Assembly: GCA_019787685.1 (NCBI GenBank)
Contig: JAHNUO010000007.1
Coordinates: 434,001-498,000 of the forward strand
Length of the DNA stretch: 64,000 bases
DNA from: Chiua virens
Lineage: Eukaryota; Basidiomycota; Agaricomycetes; Boletales; Boletaceae
Direction: 5' to 3'
Translations under genes and position numbers: made by a program
Shown: one piece after another, positions 35,406-46,193 of the stretch
Numbering within the stretch: the first letter of the stretch is position 1
How the letters are laid out: each line of letters starts with the position of its first letter
The notes under the pieces: model-generated
Seen by the model: the letters and a program-made list of their open reading frames with translations, nothing else
Databases searched by the model: none
Told to the model about the DNA's origin: nothing

Positions 35406-37082
35406 TCAATCCGAATATACATAACCGGACCTGTCAACCAAACTACTCTCCTTTCCTTCTTTGTGCCACTCGTTGCATTGTGTCCTCACCGCCAGGAAAG
35501 CCGGCAACAAATCCTTCACTTCGTTCCATTTAGCCGTGTACTTCATCATATCTGCATCCTCACCCAAAAAAGATGTCAATTTGTCCAACCTGGGGCAGAT
35601 ATCGCTCAGGAAGGCTGCGATCGTGACCGGATGGTTGATCGCTGATTCAATCAAGCATACCTCCCGACAGTAACTGATGATTCCATTGCCTGGACGAGAC
35701 TTTGGAAGCTGCGAGTGCGACTGATCAATCTCTGAAAAATCCACTGCCAGCTTGAAACGGGCAAGGTTGGGGCAGCTGGAGAGTAGGGTGATTAATCCCC
35801 GGTGTGTCACACGTGACTTTGCTCCCCAGCCAGAGTCGGGATTAAGAGCGAGGCAGGCTAGCTTTGGCCAGTGTTTTGTCAGTGTTTTGATTGCGTCATC
35901 GTCAAAGGAGATATTGCACATCGCATTGAATATGAAGTTATCCACATTAGGGAGTGAGAGAAGTGGTTGGAATGTAGACAAAGAGACCTCTTGACGTTCG
36001 ACACCAGGCAACCATCGGTCGTAGCCGATGTCCAACGCAATCGAAGAGAGTCGTTCAAAATCGCAAGCTTTGACCAGCGCAGTGGAGCACGAATGGAGTG
36101 CGTGCGGGATAGCCTGGATAGGCGACCCGTCTGCCACAAGGAGCAGCTTTCGTAGCTTGAAATCCATGGCTCCCAAGAGGGACGTTGAGGTTGAGAGTGT
36201 GTCGACCTTTAGTAACAAGCACTCGAGGGACGCGAACGCGGGTGGGGTGAAGTAGGGTCTCAGAGTCTCCAGCTGCGACCCTTGGAGATGCATTAACAAC
36301 TTGGTCAAGGAAGGAAGTTGGGAGAGGTGAACAATAGCAGCATCGTTGAGTGCATCACATTCAAGTGTTTTCAATGATGACAGACGTAGGATTGTTTCAG
36401 ACATAATCCTCTGACTGTTGGCATCTTGGATGGTATTGTCACGGAGTGCAGGGCGGATGCGAACATGTTTCAACGACGGACATCTGGAGGTCAGCTGCAT
36501 TGACATTGTGGGTGAGAGCAGTGCAGAACACGGTAGCGTGACATCCACCAGAGAAGGGGTGAGTAGCAACTGCAAGAGCGGTTCGTATTCTTTGCTTGAA
36601 TCTCTCCAACGGAGGGTCTTGAGGTATGGGATAAGCGGCCCGTGGTGCGGAGGTCGCGATAATGCAAAGATGACGTCCCTACACAAACTTCTGCAGGGTT
36701 GCCGGGCCACGGATGGGAAATCTGATATGGATCGTACTCGAGAAGAGTATCTGGAAAAAATTTCCCAGTCACACAGTGACATAGTGCGTTGGAATGTCTG
36801 TCCGGGGACCGAGATCATGTTGAACCAGAGAACTTAGGTAAGAGAACCTACCATTCTTTTACTGGTCTTATCAATCTTCCATAAGTTTGAAGGAAGGCAT
36901 TGGATGAGGTACGCGAAGGAACACAAATCCTTCCACAAAACATCAAGAGCGGAATTGCTGAAAGTTCGACAAGTGCGGGCCAGCCCGGCTAAGGTAGCTT
37001 GGCCCTCGAGATCCGTACTACCATTGAGGATTTGACGGAAGATGGCATGTTGCACCTCGACGATGCTTAAGCACCGGTGCAT
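35406..37082 (-). CDS. F-box/LRR-like protein
   Basis: Agaricomycete-type F-box protein with degenerate leucine-rich repeats, a presumed substrate adaptor of an SCF ubiquitin ligase. Exon 1 (ATG 37082) carries the F-box: MHRCLSIVEVQHAIFRQILN, then LAGLARTCRTFSNSALDVLW with WKIDKTSKRM. A 48-base GT-AG intron leads to TFQRTMSLCDWEIFSRYSSR. The remainder (to TAG at 35406-35408) contains repeated Leu-rich blocks such as SSLKTLECDALNDAAIVHLS and FISFDDDAIKTLTKHWPKLA-like segments that form the LRR array. About 530 residues. Substrate unknown; this family is hugely expanded in mushrooms. It lies between the two alpha-galactosidase genes on the opposite strand. Confidence 0.75.
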
Positions 37083-37208
37083 CGGCGTACGTTATGAAAA
37101 CCATCTATTTTGGTCAAAGAATTTATATAGCATGAGGCTGTGCCGGTGGTTTATAGTAACAAGAACAACATTTCTTCCTCACCTCATTACTACCCGGGGG
37201 TATCTACA

Positions 37209-39849
37209 ATGACTGCGAAGCCGGGACTATCTCATGGGATATCGCCCACACCCGCTACACCCTTACTCCAAGGTAAATCTCCTTCTAATCCACTATCTCG
37301 CGGGAACAATAACGAGGTTCCAAGTCTCTCGGTGCGATGGGAATGTTGATCTATGACTTTGCTATATGATATACAGGGGAGTCGCAGACGCCATCGAGAA
37401 GGTCGAATACTTCATTCTGGGCTGCTCTAACATTTACCATTGTTGCGGCTGTCGGATTGTCAGCCTTCTTCGTCTTTCGTGGCAAGTATGCGCCTCCCAC
37501 GGACGAGATTCCGAGAGTCGGAAAGCTACCAGGTGGGTGTCAATGTCGTATCGTGGGTGCAGTTGTCTGACGAAATTTCCTAGCCATGGGGTATAACAGT
37601 AAGTCGTAGAGTTCCACCGACCGCGGAGTATTTGGTTCTGACACGGAGTATTAGCATGGAATGCATACTACGTGAGTGGTTCTCGTCCCACATGAACAAC
37701 ACATTGTTATATTTTGTGTTGGCAGTGTGGAATCAATGAAAAACTCATCATCGAGACTGCCAAGTTGACGAAGAGCCTTGGTCTTGCGGTTCGTATTAAA
37801 GGGTGTCGTGTCACCTATGTCGTGTGTACTCATTTCTCTCACTCAGGATGCGGGATATGATCACATTAACGTCGATGATTGTTACTCGGAGAAGAAACGA
37901 AGCCCCACCGGAGATATCGTCGCTCGTGAGTTCCATTTTGCGTACGGTACAGGTGAACATCTGACGTTGTTATAGACAAGACCAGATTTCCCTCGGGAAT
38001 GAAGACGCTGACGGACAAGATCCATGAATTGGGCTTGTGAGTTCCTCCCGCACCTCACTTGATTTATTGGGTTCATGTTGAGAGTGGTGCAGCAAAGCAG
38101 GGATTGTATGATTCAAAATATTCTCTTACTTTGCCCCTAAAATTTTGTGCCACAGTATAGCGACTCTGGTTGGTTTACATGCCAGTTATACCCTGGGTCG
38201 TATCAGAATGAAGCACGGTCAGTCTTATCTCGTTCTTACGTTAACCGGTCCTTCAATACCTTCACAGGGACATCAAGTTGTTCCAGGACTGGGGCTTTGA
38301 TTATCTTAAGTACGTATGCTACATGCTGAAGTCGTGACCCTCACTTTTGTTTCTGCAGATACGATAACTGTGCTGTTCCATTTGACAATGTTACAAGAGA
38401 GAATATCATGGGCCGTGAGTTTACCCATAAGCACCGTCCAGTATTCAAGTACCGAGTTAATAATCGCAACACAGGATACGAGCGCATGGCGAACGCCATC
38501 AAGGATCTCGCCAAGTCTTCTGGAAAACCTCCTATTTTCTTGTCCATGTGTCAGTGGGGAAGAGTATGGTTATGCACATCCGATGTGGATGTACTAGTGC
38601 TCATGTATTCAATCAGGAACAAGGATGGTTTTGGGCGAGGCGGCATGGCCAAAGTTGGCGGGTAGGTGATTTAACAGTGTGTCGTGCGCACATTCATGAC
38701 AAACTTCACTGTTAGACGACGAGTGATATCGGTATGGTGTCCCTGGTGAAATGTGATCTCCATCTGAACTTGTCCTTCAGAGGCAAACTGGAAATCGATT
38801 GCAAACCTCATCAATCAGTAAGTGGCTCTACTTTATTTTATTTTTTCTCGTTCTCATTCATATTCTAGAAATTCCTTTTACACTTGGGCTACCGATTTTT
38901 ACGGCCATAATGATATGGATATAGTAAGTGAAATTTTCTCCGTTGCTAAACTATGCCTCACAATTTGCCAGCTGGAAATGTGAGTAACCCAACATTGTAG
39001 CCGTATATCGTCTATGTCTTACGTCAACCGCAAGTGGGAACGGAGATCTGACGTATGAGGAATCGAAGACGCATTTCACGGCCTGGGCTCTCATGAAATC
39101 TCCTCTTATGATCAGTATGGACGTATGTCTTTCTCTTGGACTCACAGGAAAAGTAGAGATATACTCTTTTCAGCTGGCGTCAGCAAGTAAGGAAGACCTC
39201 GCGGTCATCACCAACCCCGAAATCATTGCTATCAATCAGGACCCTGTCGTGGGTACGAGCATTTCCCCCTTCCGATGGGGTATCAATGTAAGCAAGTGCG
39301 CTCTCGGATGTGTTTACCTGCTGAGTTAAGTAATTTCAGCCGGACTACGTGAGCAATTCAACTCATCCAGCACAATACTGGAGTGGCGAGAGCCAGAATG
39401 GAACCGTCTTCATGCTCGTGAGGGTCTCATTTTATTTTCCCCTTGCATCGCTGAGCCCGGGACAGATCAATACCTTGGATGAACCGGCGACCATGTTCTT
39501 CAACCTGACAGAGTCTCCCTGGATCCGTGCTGGAAGGCAATACTCTGTGCGGGTAAGTTTTACATAAAATGTCTGGCTCGTTCGTCAACAAAGTTCATCT
39601 CCCATCAAGGACCTCTGGGCCCACACCGACAATGGTACCGCAGTGCGGAATCTCACCGTGCATGACGTTCCTGCGCACGCCGTCGTTGCGCTGCTCCTCC
39701 AAGACACTGGCGATGAGCCTGAGGGCCTGTGGCCTCCTTGTGCAGTAATCGAGTGGTGCATGGGCAAGGATGGGACGATTTACGACCCTGACAGGAAATG
39801 GAGTGCTGAAAGGACGCGACGAGTTGCGAAATTAGGTTCAGGACTCTAA
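37209..39849 (+). CDS. GH27 alpha-galactosidase with N-terminal membrane anchor
   Basis: Second GH27 gene. The ATG at 37209 begins MTAKPGLSHGISPTPATPLL. After an intron, ESQTPSRRSNTSF precedes a transmembrane helix WAALTFTIVAAVGLSAFFVF and RGKYAPPTDEIPRVGKLP. There is no cleavable signal peptide, so a type II membrane topology with the enzyme in the lumen or outside is expected. The catalytic part follows: [60 protein letters not shown], and WGFDYLKYDNCAVPFDNVTR (nucleophile in KYDNC). Then ARRHGQSWRTTSDIEANWKS (acid/base Asp in SWRTTSDI), [20 protein letters not shown], and [20 protein letters not shown]. It ends GSGL with TAA at 39847-39849. Exon joints are in frame. Compared with the first gene the core is homologous but the N-terminus is entirely different. 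Confidence 0.85.
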
Positions 39850-39938
39850 GCATCACTCTGCTGCGATGCATCTATATCCTGTAAATCGTTTTCCATCTTA
39901 CATGTATACCCTCCTACGAAGTTATGGAGACAAACAGC

Positions 39939-41422
39939 TTATGTGAACGACACCCAGCCCACGAGGGCCGCAACTAACAAGACAGAACTCCATTTCCTGA
40001 CTTCCTTATATCTCGTATCCCAGGCTTCATTCCCCATCTCTATTAACGGCAAAGTAATGTTGTCCCGTAAGCCGTCAGGACGAAAAGGCGAGGTAACGGG
40101 ATGCTCGGGAGAGACAACTGTAGGTTGTGATGTTTCTAGTGGTTGTATGTCGTCCCCAAGGACGCGCTGTTGCGTCCTTTCCTGCGCAGGTGGGAAGGTC
40201 TCAGCCTGAGCAACACCACCAAAAAAGTCCGTGATCCGTGTCTTATCAAGTGGCCGGCGAAAGAGGTCTGACCGCACGCCTGGATGCGAACGAATTAGAG
40301 TGGGATCGTACGAGGAGAACTTTCAAGGGGTGGGGTGAGCACCTGACTGGTGATGATTCAGGATGAGGAACCGTACCAAATCCTGCACGGAAACCTGACT
40401 AGTTTTATTGATGCCTTCCATAAATTCGAGGACAAAGTGAGTATAACTGTCGATGACAGATACGCCAATATCATTATCGTTTTCATGCTGCGAATGTCAA
40501 TGGTGAGACAGGAATGAATGGATTGAAAGAGTAACTCACCGAGTAAGAGTTCTCTTCTATCTCTGACGATCCCGTGGCCAGGATATTTGGAGAGTAGAAC
40601 TGGGAGTACATAGTATTTGCTTGGCAGGTGTCGATCATGAAGAATATTTCGTTGTACCTGAGATACTGTTTCAGACAAAGTACACATGCACGCAAGGATG
40701 TTTACCTCTTCTTCTGCCACATTTGCTCGAACGCATCAGCAATGTCGAACGCACTAATTTCTTCGTTGTCCTGGAACTTTAGGAATTCATTCCCGCCATG
40801 TCCGGTCATGTACACAAAGATATTCGAACGGTCGTCTGTGAGCAATCGCTTGGAGCGCGGTACCGAAGGATTGACACGTCCTACATGGAGAGTTGGACGA
40901 TAGGAGATGGAAATGGGCATCGACTTACCTGTAAGCAGCCGAATGAAGTTTTCCACAGTCACCTCGTAGCCACGATAATCTACTTCGATGTTGTCACCGT
41001 AGAGGTCCAGATGACGCCCTGCTTTCGCATACACGTTGCCAGGGAATTTGTTCCGCGAATTACACGCGACATCATCGGCGAGCATAAGTATAATGTTCGA
41101 GTCGGGTATGCCAAGACGCTTTACGGTGCGATACCTGGTAGACGAGTATGTATCACGACAAAATGCGAAACGAAGGAGTAATTACATTCCTAAGGCGTTC
41201 GCCATGTGCTAGAGAACACTGTGATCGGTGGGTCAGGCAAAGACAATGCTCGCGACATACCCTGTAATTGAACCAATATCTAGAAGCACAGACGAGGACG
41301 GCCCAGTTGTTAGTATGTCCAGAGGCATGTTTGTTATAAAAGTCGGCGACGACCTGCTCATTGGCGGCGAAACCAGTGACCGTCCAAACGGCCAGCCAGA
41401 CGAGCAACTGATGGACGCGCAT
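39939..41422 (-). CDS. GPI8: GPI transamidase catalytic subunit GPI8/PIG-K
   Basis: Caspase-like cysteine protease subunit of the ER GPI-anchor transamidase. It starts at ATG 41422 with a signal sequence (MRVHQLLVWLAVWTVTGFAA), then NNWAVLVCASRYWFNYR and HMANALGMYRTVKRLGIPDS. Then NIILMLADDVACNSRNKFPG with NIEVDYRGYEVTVENFIRLL. The catalytic His lies in NIFVYMTGHGGNEFLKFQDN and the catalytic Cys in YNEIFFMIDTCQANTMYSQF. VSVIDSYTHFVLEFMEGINK follows. The C-terminus ends in a hydrophobic helix WSSVLLVAALVGWVSFT before the stop at 39939, the lumenal protein's membrane anchor. About seven exons, all in phase. It is head-to-head with the HCNGP gene across only 81 bases. Confidence 0.95.
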
Positions 41423-41503
41423 TCGAGACAGTCTCTCGGCACCTCGGCACATCATTCCACGCGCACATGCGGAGTTTCAATTCTTTCCTTCCTCCGCGCC
41501 GCC

Positions 41504-42626
41504 ATGCACGGTGAGCAGTACTGTGTCGCCGCTGTCAGTGATGAGTCTAATACTCTTATAGGCCTTGTCGCATACAGCGACGACTCCCAAAGCGAGTCGG
41601 AAAATAACGTCCCCTCCACGTCCAAGTCTGCTGGTAATAGCATAGCTAGTGACCATGTAAGAGTCTCCTTCCCGGATCTTGTCCATTCGTTTCCCTCGTT
41701 GTTGGCTGTGTTTCTGTTTGGGATTAGGATCAGCCACTAAGAAGTCTCGCAGCTTCATCTTCAGATAGTATGTCCTACGTGATTTGCCCGGTGTGCTTCT
41801 AGTGACTGCTTTTTAGCTCGGCTACTTCCCAAATCCCAAGTCATTATTCGGAAACCAATACACACACGAAGCCATCCTCGAGCACACTTATCCGACGATA
41901 TTGTACCGGAACAGTCTCCCGTACCACCTATCGCACCCCATGAATCCCCGAAAGCGTCACCGTCCACTTCGACTTCTGCCAAAGACAATGAACTAGCACA
42001 GATTCGCCAACTCTTGAACCCACCACCAATACCAGGTCTAAATGACTGGGGAATACCACCGGAATCCACAGCACCATGTGATCCAGCTATTGAAGTACGG
42101 TAACTCTTCGTACTCTTTGACTCTCCCACCTATATCTGTCACAGGCAAAGGTCGCGCAATTCCTTACGCTGAAGCGCGATCCTGTAAATCCCAAACACTT
42201 CAACGACTCTCTCATGTCAAATCGATCATTCCGCAACCCCCACCTGTACGCTACGCTGGTCGAATTTGTCGATGTTGACGAACGAACGACGAATTTTCCG
42301 ACTAATATTTGGAACCCTAATGATGTAGAACCCGAGTGGTTTTCAGATCGAATCGGTATGTGGCGTCTTGTAGTGTCAGTCGATTTGTGTTTTGATCGTC
42401 TTTGCCTGTTTGCGTGATTATGCAATCATGGTTGTTCTCTTGTCGAAACGCCAAAGCTGAGATACAAAAAGCGCGTTCAGAACAAGCATCTGCAGCGCAA
42501 TCAAAACGCACACAAATCGCTTTTACTTCTTCTAAAGCGCCCCCGCCACAACCCACGCGTCATCCACAGGATAGAGGGACTGTCCGAAGAAAGGGTCGAT
42601 TTCAACCGTACTTGAGAGGACGTTGA
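41504..42626 (+). CDS. HCNGP/SAP30BP-like protein
   Basis: Homologue of the HCNGP (SAP30-binding protein) family, nuclear proteins linked to transcription repression and splicing. Exon 1 is only ATGCACG at 41504. The intron ends before [16 protein letters not shown], matching the family start (M.LVAYSDSDE). After another intron a Ser/Pro-rich part gives [20 protein letters not shown] and [20 protein letters not shown] with [10 protein letters not shown]. The next exon has [20 protein letters not shown] and [20 protein letters not shown], then [20 protein letters not shown] and EPEWFSDRI. The last exon gives [20 protein letters not shown] and a basic C-terminus QPYLRGR with TGA at 42624-42626. 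The [11 protein letters not shown] and [13 protein letters not shown] motifs are diagnostic. Confidence 0.92.
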
Positions 42627-42810
42627 GGTGCCATGCGCATTGGAATATCTTGTATCTAGCTACTGTCTAGCATTGCTTTCGTCTACGTTTGCGACTTTTA
42701 TACCTGTGAACCTTTTAGTGGTGATGTAAGCCAGCCGAACTGAGAACGCGTCCGCGACTCCAGCCTTGCACTACGTTGGCCCAAACTTTTGGTACCGTGA
42801 CGGTCCCGGT

Positions 42811-43233
42811 ATGGCGCACTCACTCTCGCAAGAATGCACACCCCTTAAGCATGCATACGACGCGTGTTTCAACACCTGGTTCGAAGGCTATCTCGAACCC
42901 GCCATTGCACATTCCAAGAATGTCCCGCAGGGCCAGCGGAACGAGTACGCCAAGAAGAAGGCGGAGGAATTCGAACAGAAATGCGGGGCCGTATGGGCTC
43001 AATACAAAGAGTGTGTACAGGTGAGCCCGACACGCTTTTGTCGCTCAGCTTGAAGTTGAAAAGTTATACTTGTTCCGTGATTCGTGTCACCTTGGCTGAC
43101 AATGTCTCATTTGCAGAAAGCCGTACGCGAGCGAGGTCTTGGAGATTTGCTTGAGCAGGCCCGACAAGAGAATCCGTTGCGCGAACCACCGTCTACGTCA
43201 GAAGGGAGCAGGCCGTCCTCAGGTACAAGCTGA
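42811..43233 (+). CDS. MDM35: Mitochondrial intermembrane-space protein MDM35/TRIAP1-like
   Basis: Small twin-CX9C protein that partners PRELI/Ups lipid-transfer proteins in the mitochondrial intermembrane space. It starts at ATG 42811: MAHSLSQECTPLKHAYDACF, then NTWFEGYLEPAIAHSKN, KKKAEEFEQKCGAVWAQYKE and CVQ. The four cysteines of the two CX9C pairs (CTPLKHAYDAC and CGAVWAQYKEC) are present. After an intron the C-terminus reads KAVRERGLGDLLEQARQENP with TGA at 43231-43233. ATG 42811 was preferred over the in-frame ATG at 42766 because family members start just before the first Cys motif. Two exons, about 108 residues. Confidence 0.92.
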
Positions 43234-44638
43234 TCGTAGACAGCTTAACCTAACGCTCAATCAAATTGGGTCGTTTAATCCCTTCTCTGTCTATGTCGCT
43301 TTTCAATGTGATCCACGAAGCAGGATGAGTCGCTCCAAGTGTGCAAGAGAAATATGCTTTTGTTTGAGGCGACGTGTTGCAATACAAAACCAAACTGCAC
43401 ACCCTGACACAGTATAAGTCGACTTTCATACGACGCATGTCACAGTTGCGTACGTTGGAGCGTAAGTGATCAACCTCACATACTCTTCCCACCACTCCTC
43501 CTTTAGCTGAAACTGTTTATGACACCTCGAAAACGATCGTGTATCCTCTCTGCCCTGCAAACTCTCCTTTTTACTGGTTCGATGCCCTCAGTTTAGAGAC
43601 CTAGGACTGTAGATCCATACACAGACATATCGGTTTGCTGGACACCAACACCTCAAACTTGCTGTGGCATCCCAACTTTGAAACCCTACCATCGCTTCTG
43701 AACCTCTCCTTTATTTGCAAACTGCGCAACGTTCGTCGTCAAGTTCGGCCAATCGCCAAATCCCCGAATCCCCGAAGAAGCAGCACTAGGGAGATTGCAA
43801 GGAAAGGTAATTCTTTTATGCATCCGAAAAACTTCCAAGGTGGAGGTTCGACGTACGGAACTACCCCAGGGGTACCGGGAACCCATCGCTCGATCACATT
43901 TACCTCCCACCTTATTAGTCACGTCCAATCCCTTACATTCTATGATAGCCATTGGGGCGAGCAGGGCCCTTGCTACAAGTCATCAATGAGAGTAGCATTG
44001 TACCTTTGTCCTCCGACCCTCTAAAAACGCGTGTTCATATTCTTGGGGCCACCCATACTTCCATCCTGATGAGACTGTAACACAGTCGCACAGAAACATG
44101 AGCCCTCCTAACCGAGTATCCTCACTCGGGGCCGGATGGTTCCAGGCGCTTGTAGATCACCACACATGGCCTTGGCCTTCGTAGACTTGACCTCCTCTAA
44201 TCGTAGCAACCCTCCGTACTTCTTCTGCCCTTTCCCTGGCCCAGTCGTATCCAAATGCTAGTAATGTTGTTAGTCACTCACCAAGATCCAAGAACCGTCG
44301 CTGGTCCAATACTTCGAGGTCTCGGTGAGTGACCAACGTCATAGAGTGCGGCCAAATTCGACTGCCCAAGAAAAATTTCCAGCGCGATGAGACAACTTGA
44401 AGTGAATGGTCAACCTTCCAGGGAAAGGGTTACTGAGTAACCATGTCATCTAGCTTGTATATCTACATTGACCAGGATGTCCTGCGTGCAAGACTGCACT
44501 GTACCGTAAGGAATACTAATATTATCATTTTTTGTGGAGAGATAAGGGCTGCCAGATTATCAGGCACGTCCATGGAGATAAAAACGTCCGAGTGACCGAG
44601 CCATTGATAACCACGTGATTCTTTGAACCGCGTCTTAC
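43234..44638. other. Unresolved stretch with coding-like fragments
   Basis: About 1.4 kb between MDM35 and the Sos7-like gene. Several fragments look protein-coding. DESLQVCKRNMLLFE is followed one base out of frame by DVLQYKTKLHTLTQYKSTF and IRRMSQLRTLE up to a GTAAGT donor at 43463. After an acceptor comes PETVYDTSKTIVYPLCPANS ending in a stop. Around 43718-43803 a frame FANCATFVVKFGQSPNPRIP runs into a possible donor. No family was recognised and the pieces need at least one frame correction, so a broken or mis-called small gene is likely. Confidence 0.3.
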
Positions 44639-45838
44639 ATGTCCTCTTCGGATGCATCGAAGCAACTTCAGGCAGCTCTCGACAATGCCAACCTGTACAT
44701 TCATAAATCTCGTACTCAGCTAAAATCTTATCGCTTTGATGGTCAGGAAGATTTGCCTAGCGGCGAGGATGCTTTGAGTGATCCTGCTGTAGTAGCCAGC
44801 GACGTAGCAGCTCAAACAGTTAGTTTGGTTCCATTCGCGTGAACGATTACTGACGACGACCCCCTAGTCATTCCTCCGCCATCTTAAATTCCAGTATTTG
44901 GAACAGAAAGCCAAAGATAAATATGTCAAGACCATTATGTCCGACGATGCGCCGCTCATAACTGCCTCTTCGAACGAAGAACTCCGGTTGCGCAACGAAG
45001 AAAAGAAAGGCGCATTGAAGGAAGCCAAGGCCATGCTTGCAGAGCGGCAGGACGACGTACAGACGTTGGCGCCACTCGTGGAGGAAGGTACGTATTTTGG
45101 TCTAGTTGTGAGTGTTTTCCTGATCCGCTGTAGACTATCAAAAAGCGCGTTCGATGACGAATCTTGCGACGACACTGTCTGCCCAGATACTCGATGCACG
45201 ACTTGCGCTGACACGGCTCCGTCAGGCTCACCCACATCCTCGGCTCACTATTGCATCTGCGACGTCCACGCTGGACAGTCAGGTGGAGGAAATGCAGAAG
45301 ATGGAAGATGAATTGCAGGGACTCAATGGGCGCATAAGTGAAACGAAAGAAGGCCTAAAAACTGAGATGGCAGAGGATAGAGCGGTGGAGAAGCACTGAA
45401 AAAGAGAGACTCGCAGAGCTCGAGCTGATAGGGAAAGAGGAAGAAGATCCCAAAGCAGCAGGACTCTATGACTGGTATGGAATTGTTGACCGATTGTTCC
45501 GGTCGTCGCATCTGATTTGGTCCATGTACAGGTTCGCGTCTTCGTTGGCGATGCACCGCTCCTTGTTCTCTCTTAGGTCGATACGTGCCGAGTCCGAAAA
45601 CCAAGTACGACTGACATATTGGATCGATTCATCGCCGTTGTCTCCTCAACCGTGTGATCTGGTGTTGACATTACTCTTCATTCCGAACACTAGGCAATTG
45701 GCTTCTGCGGACGTCACCTTGGGAGGGGTCGAATTAGAGGTAGGGGACGTCATCGATGCACAGGTACAAGCAAACGATATTTCTGGGCTGCTACGGGCAG
45801 TACTAGCACGTGGACGCGGACAAAGTTGGATGGAATGA
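44639..45838 (+). CDS. Sos7-like kinetochore coiled-coil protein, one frame break
   Basis: Resembles fungal Sos7, a coiled-coil kinetochore protein associated with the Mis12/MIND network. The ATG at 44639 gives MSSSDASKQLQAALDNANLY and IHKSRTQLKSYRF. After an intron, SFLRHLKFQYLEQKAKDKYV with KTIMSDDAPLI matches the Sos7 N-terminal signature (F..LK..YLE..AKDKF...I). A long coiled coil follows (NEELRLRNEEKKGALKEAKA; DYQKARSMTNLATTLSAQIL; LDSQVEEMQKMEDELQGLNG). Then GLYDWYGIVDRLF and a C-terminal domain VRLTYWIDSSPLSPQPCDLV with stop at 45836-45838. Near 45390 the frame shifts by one: RAVEKH then stop, while KERLAELELIGKEEEDPKAA continues in another frame. No plausible intron bridges it. Confidence 0.6.
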
Positions 45839-46193
45839 TGAGAAATGTACTGTCACGTAACAAGCATACCGGGCGGGTAAGTTATTGAATGGAGATCATA
45901 CCGCAAAGAATGATCGAACTGAACTATAAGTCTCAATCTTCATACCGAAGGGTTTGCTTACGGGAGACTACTTCACGCTGGATGGTTGCTTCAAGCCGCA
46001 ACATCAGTTCTTCAGAGCCATCGAAACCGAAGCATTTTCGCGCATTCGCAATATTGATCGTTCATCGAAGTCATTTATCTCAATTGTTTGTTGATACTCA
46101 TCTAATCCCCTATGAAATAAGAGTTTTATCTAAGGACATTCATTGTCGTGCGGGCCTGCGAGTTATTCTCGCCAGCAATCCATACTCAAACTG

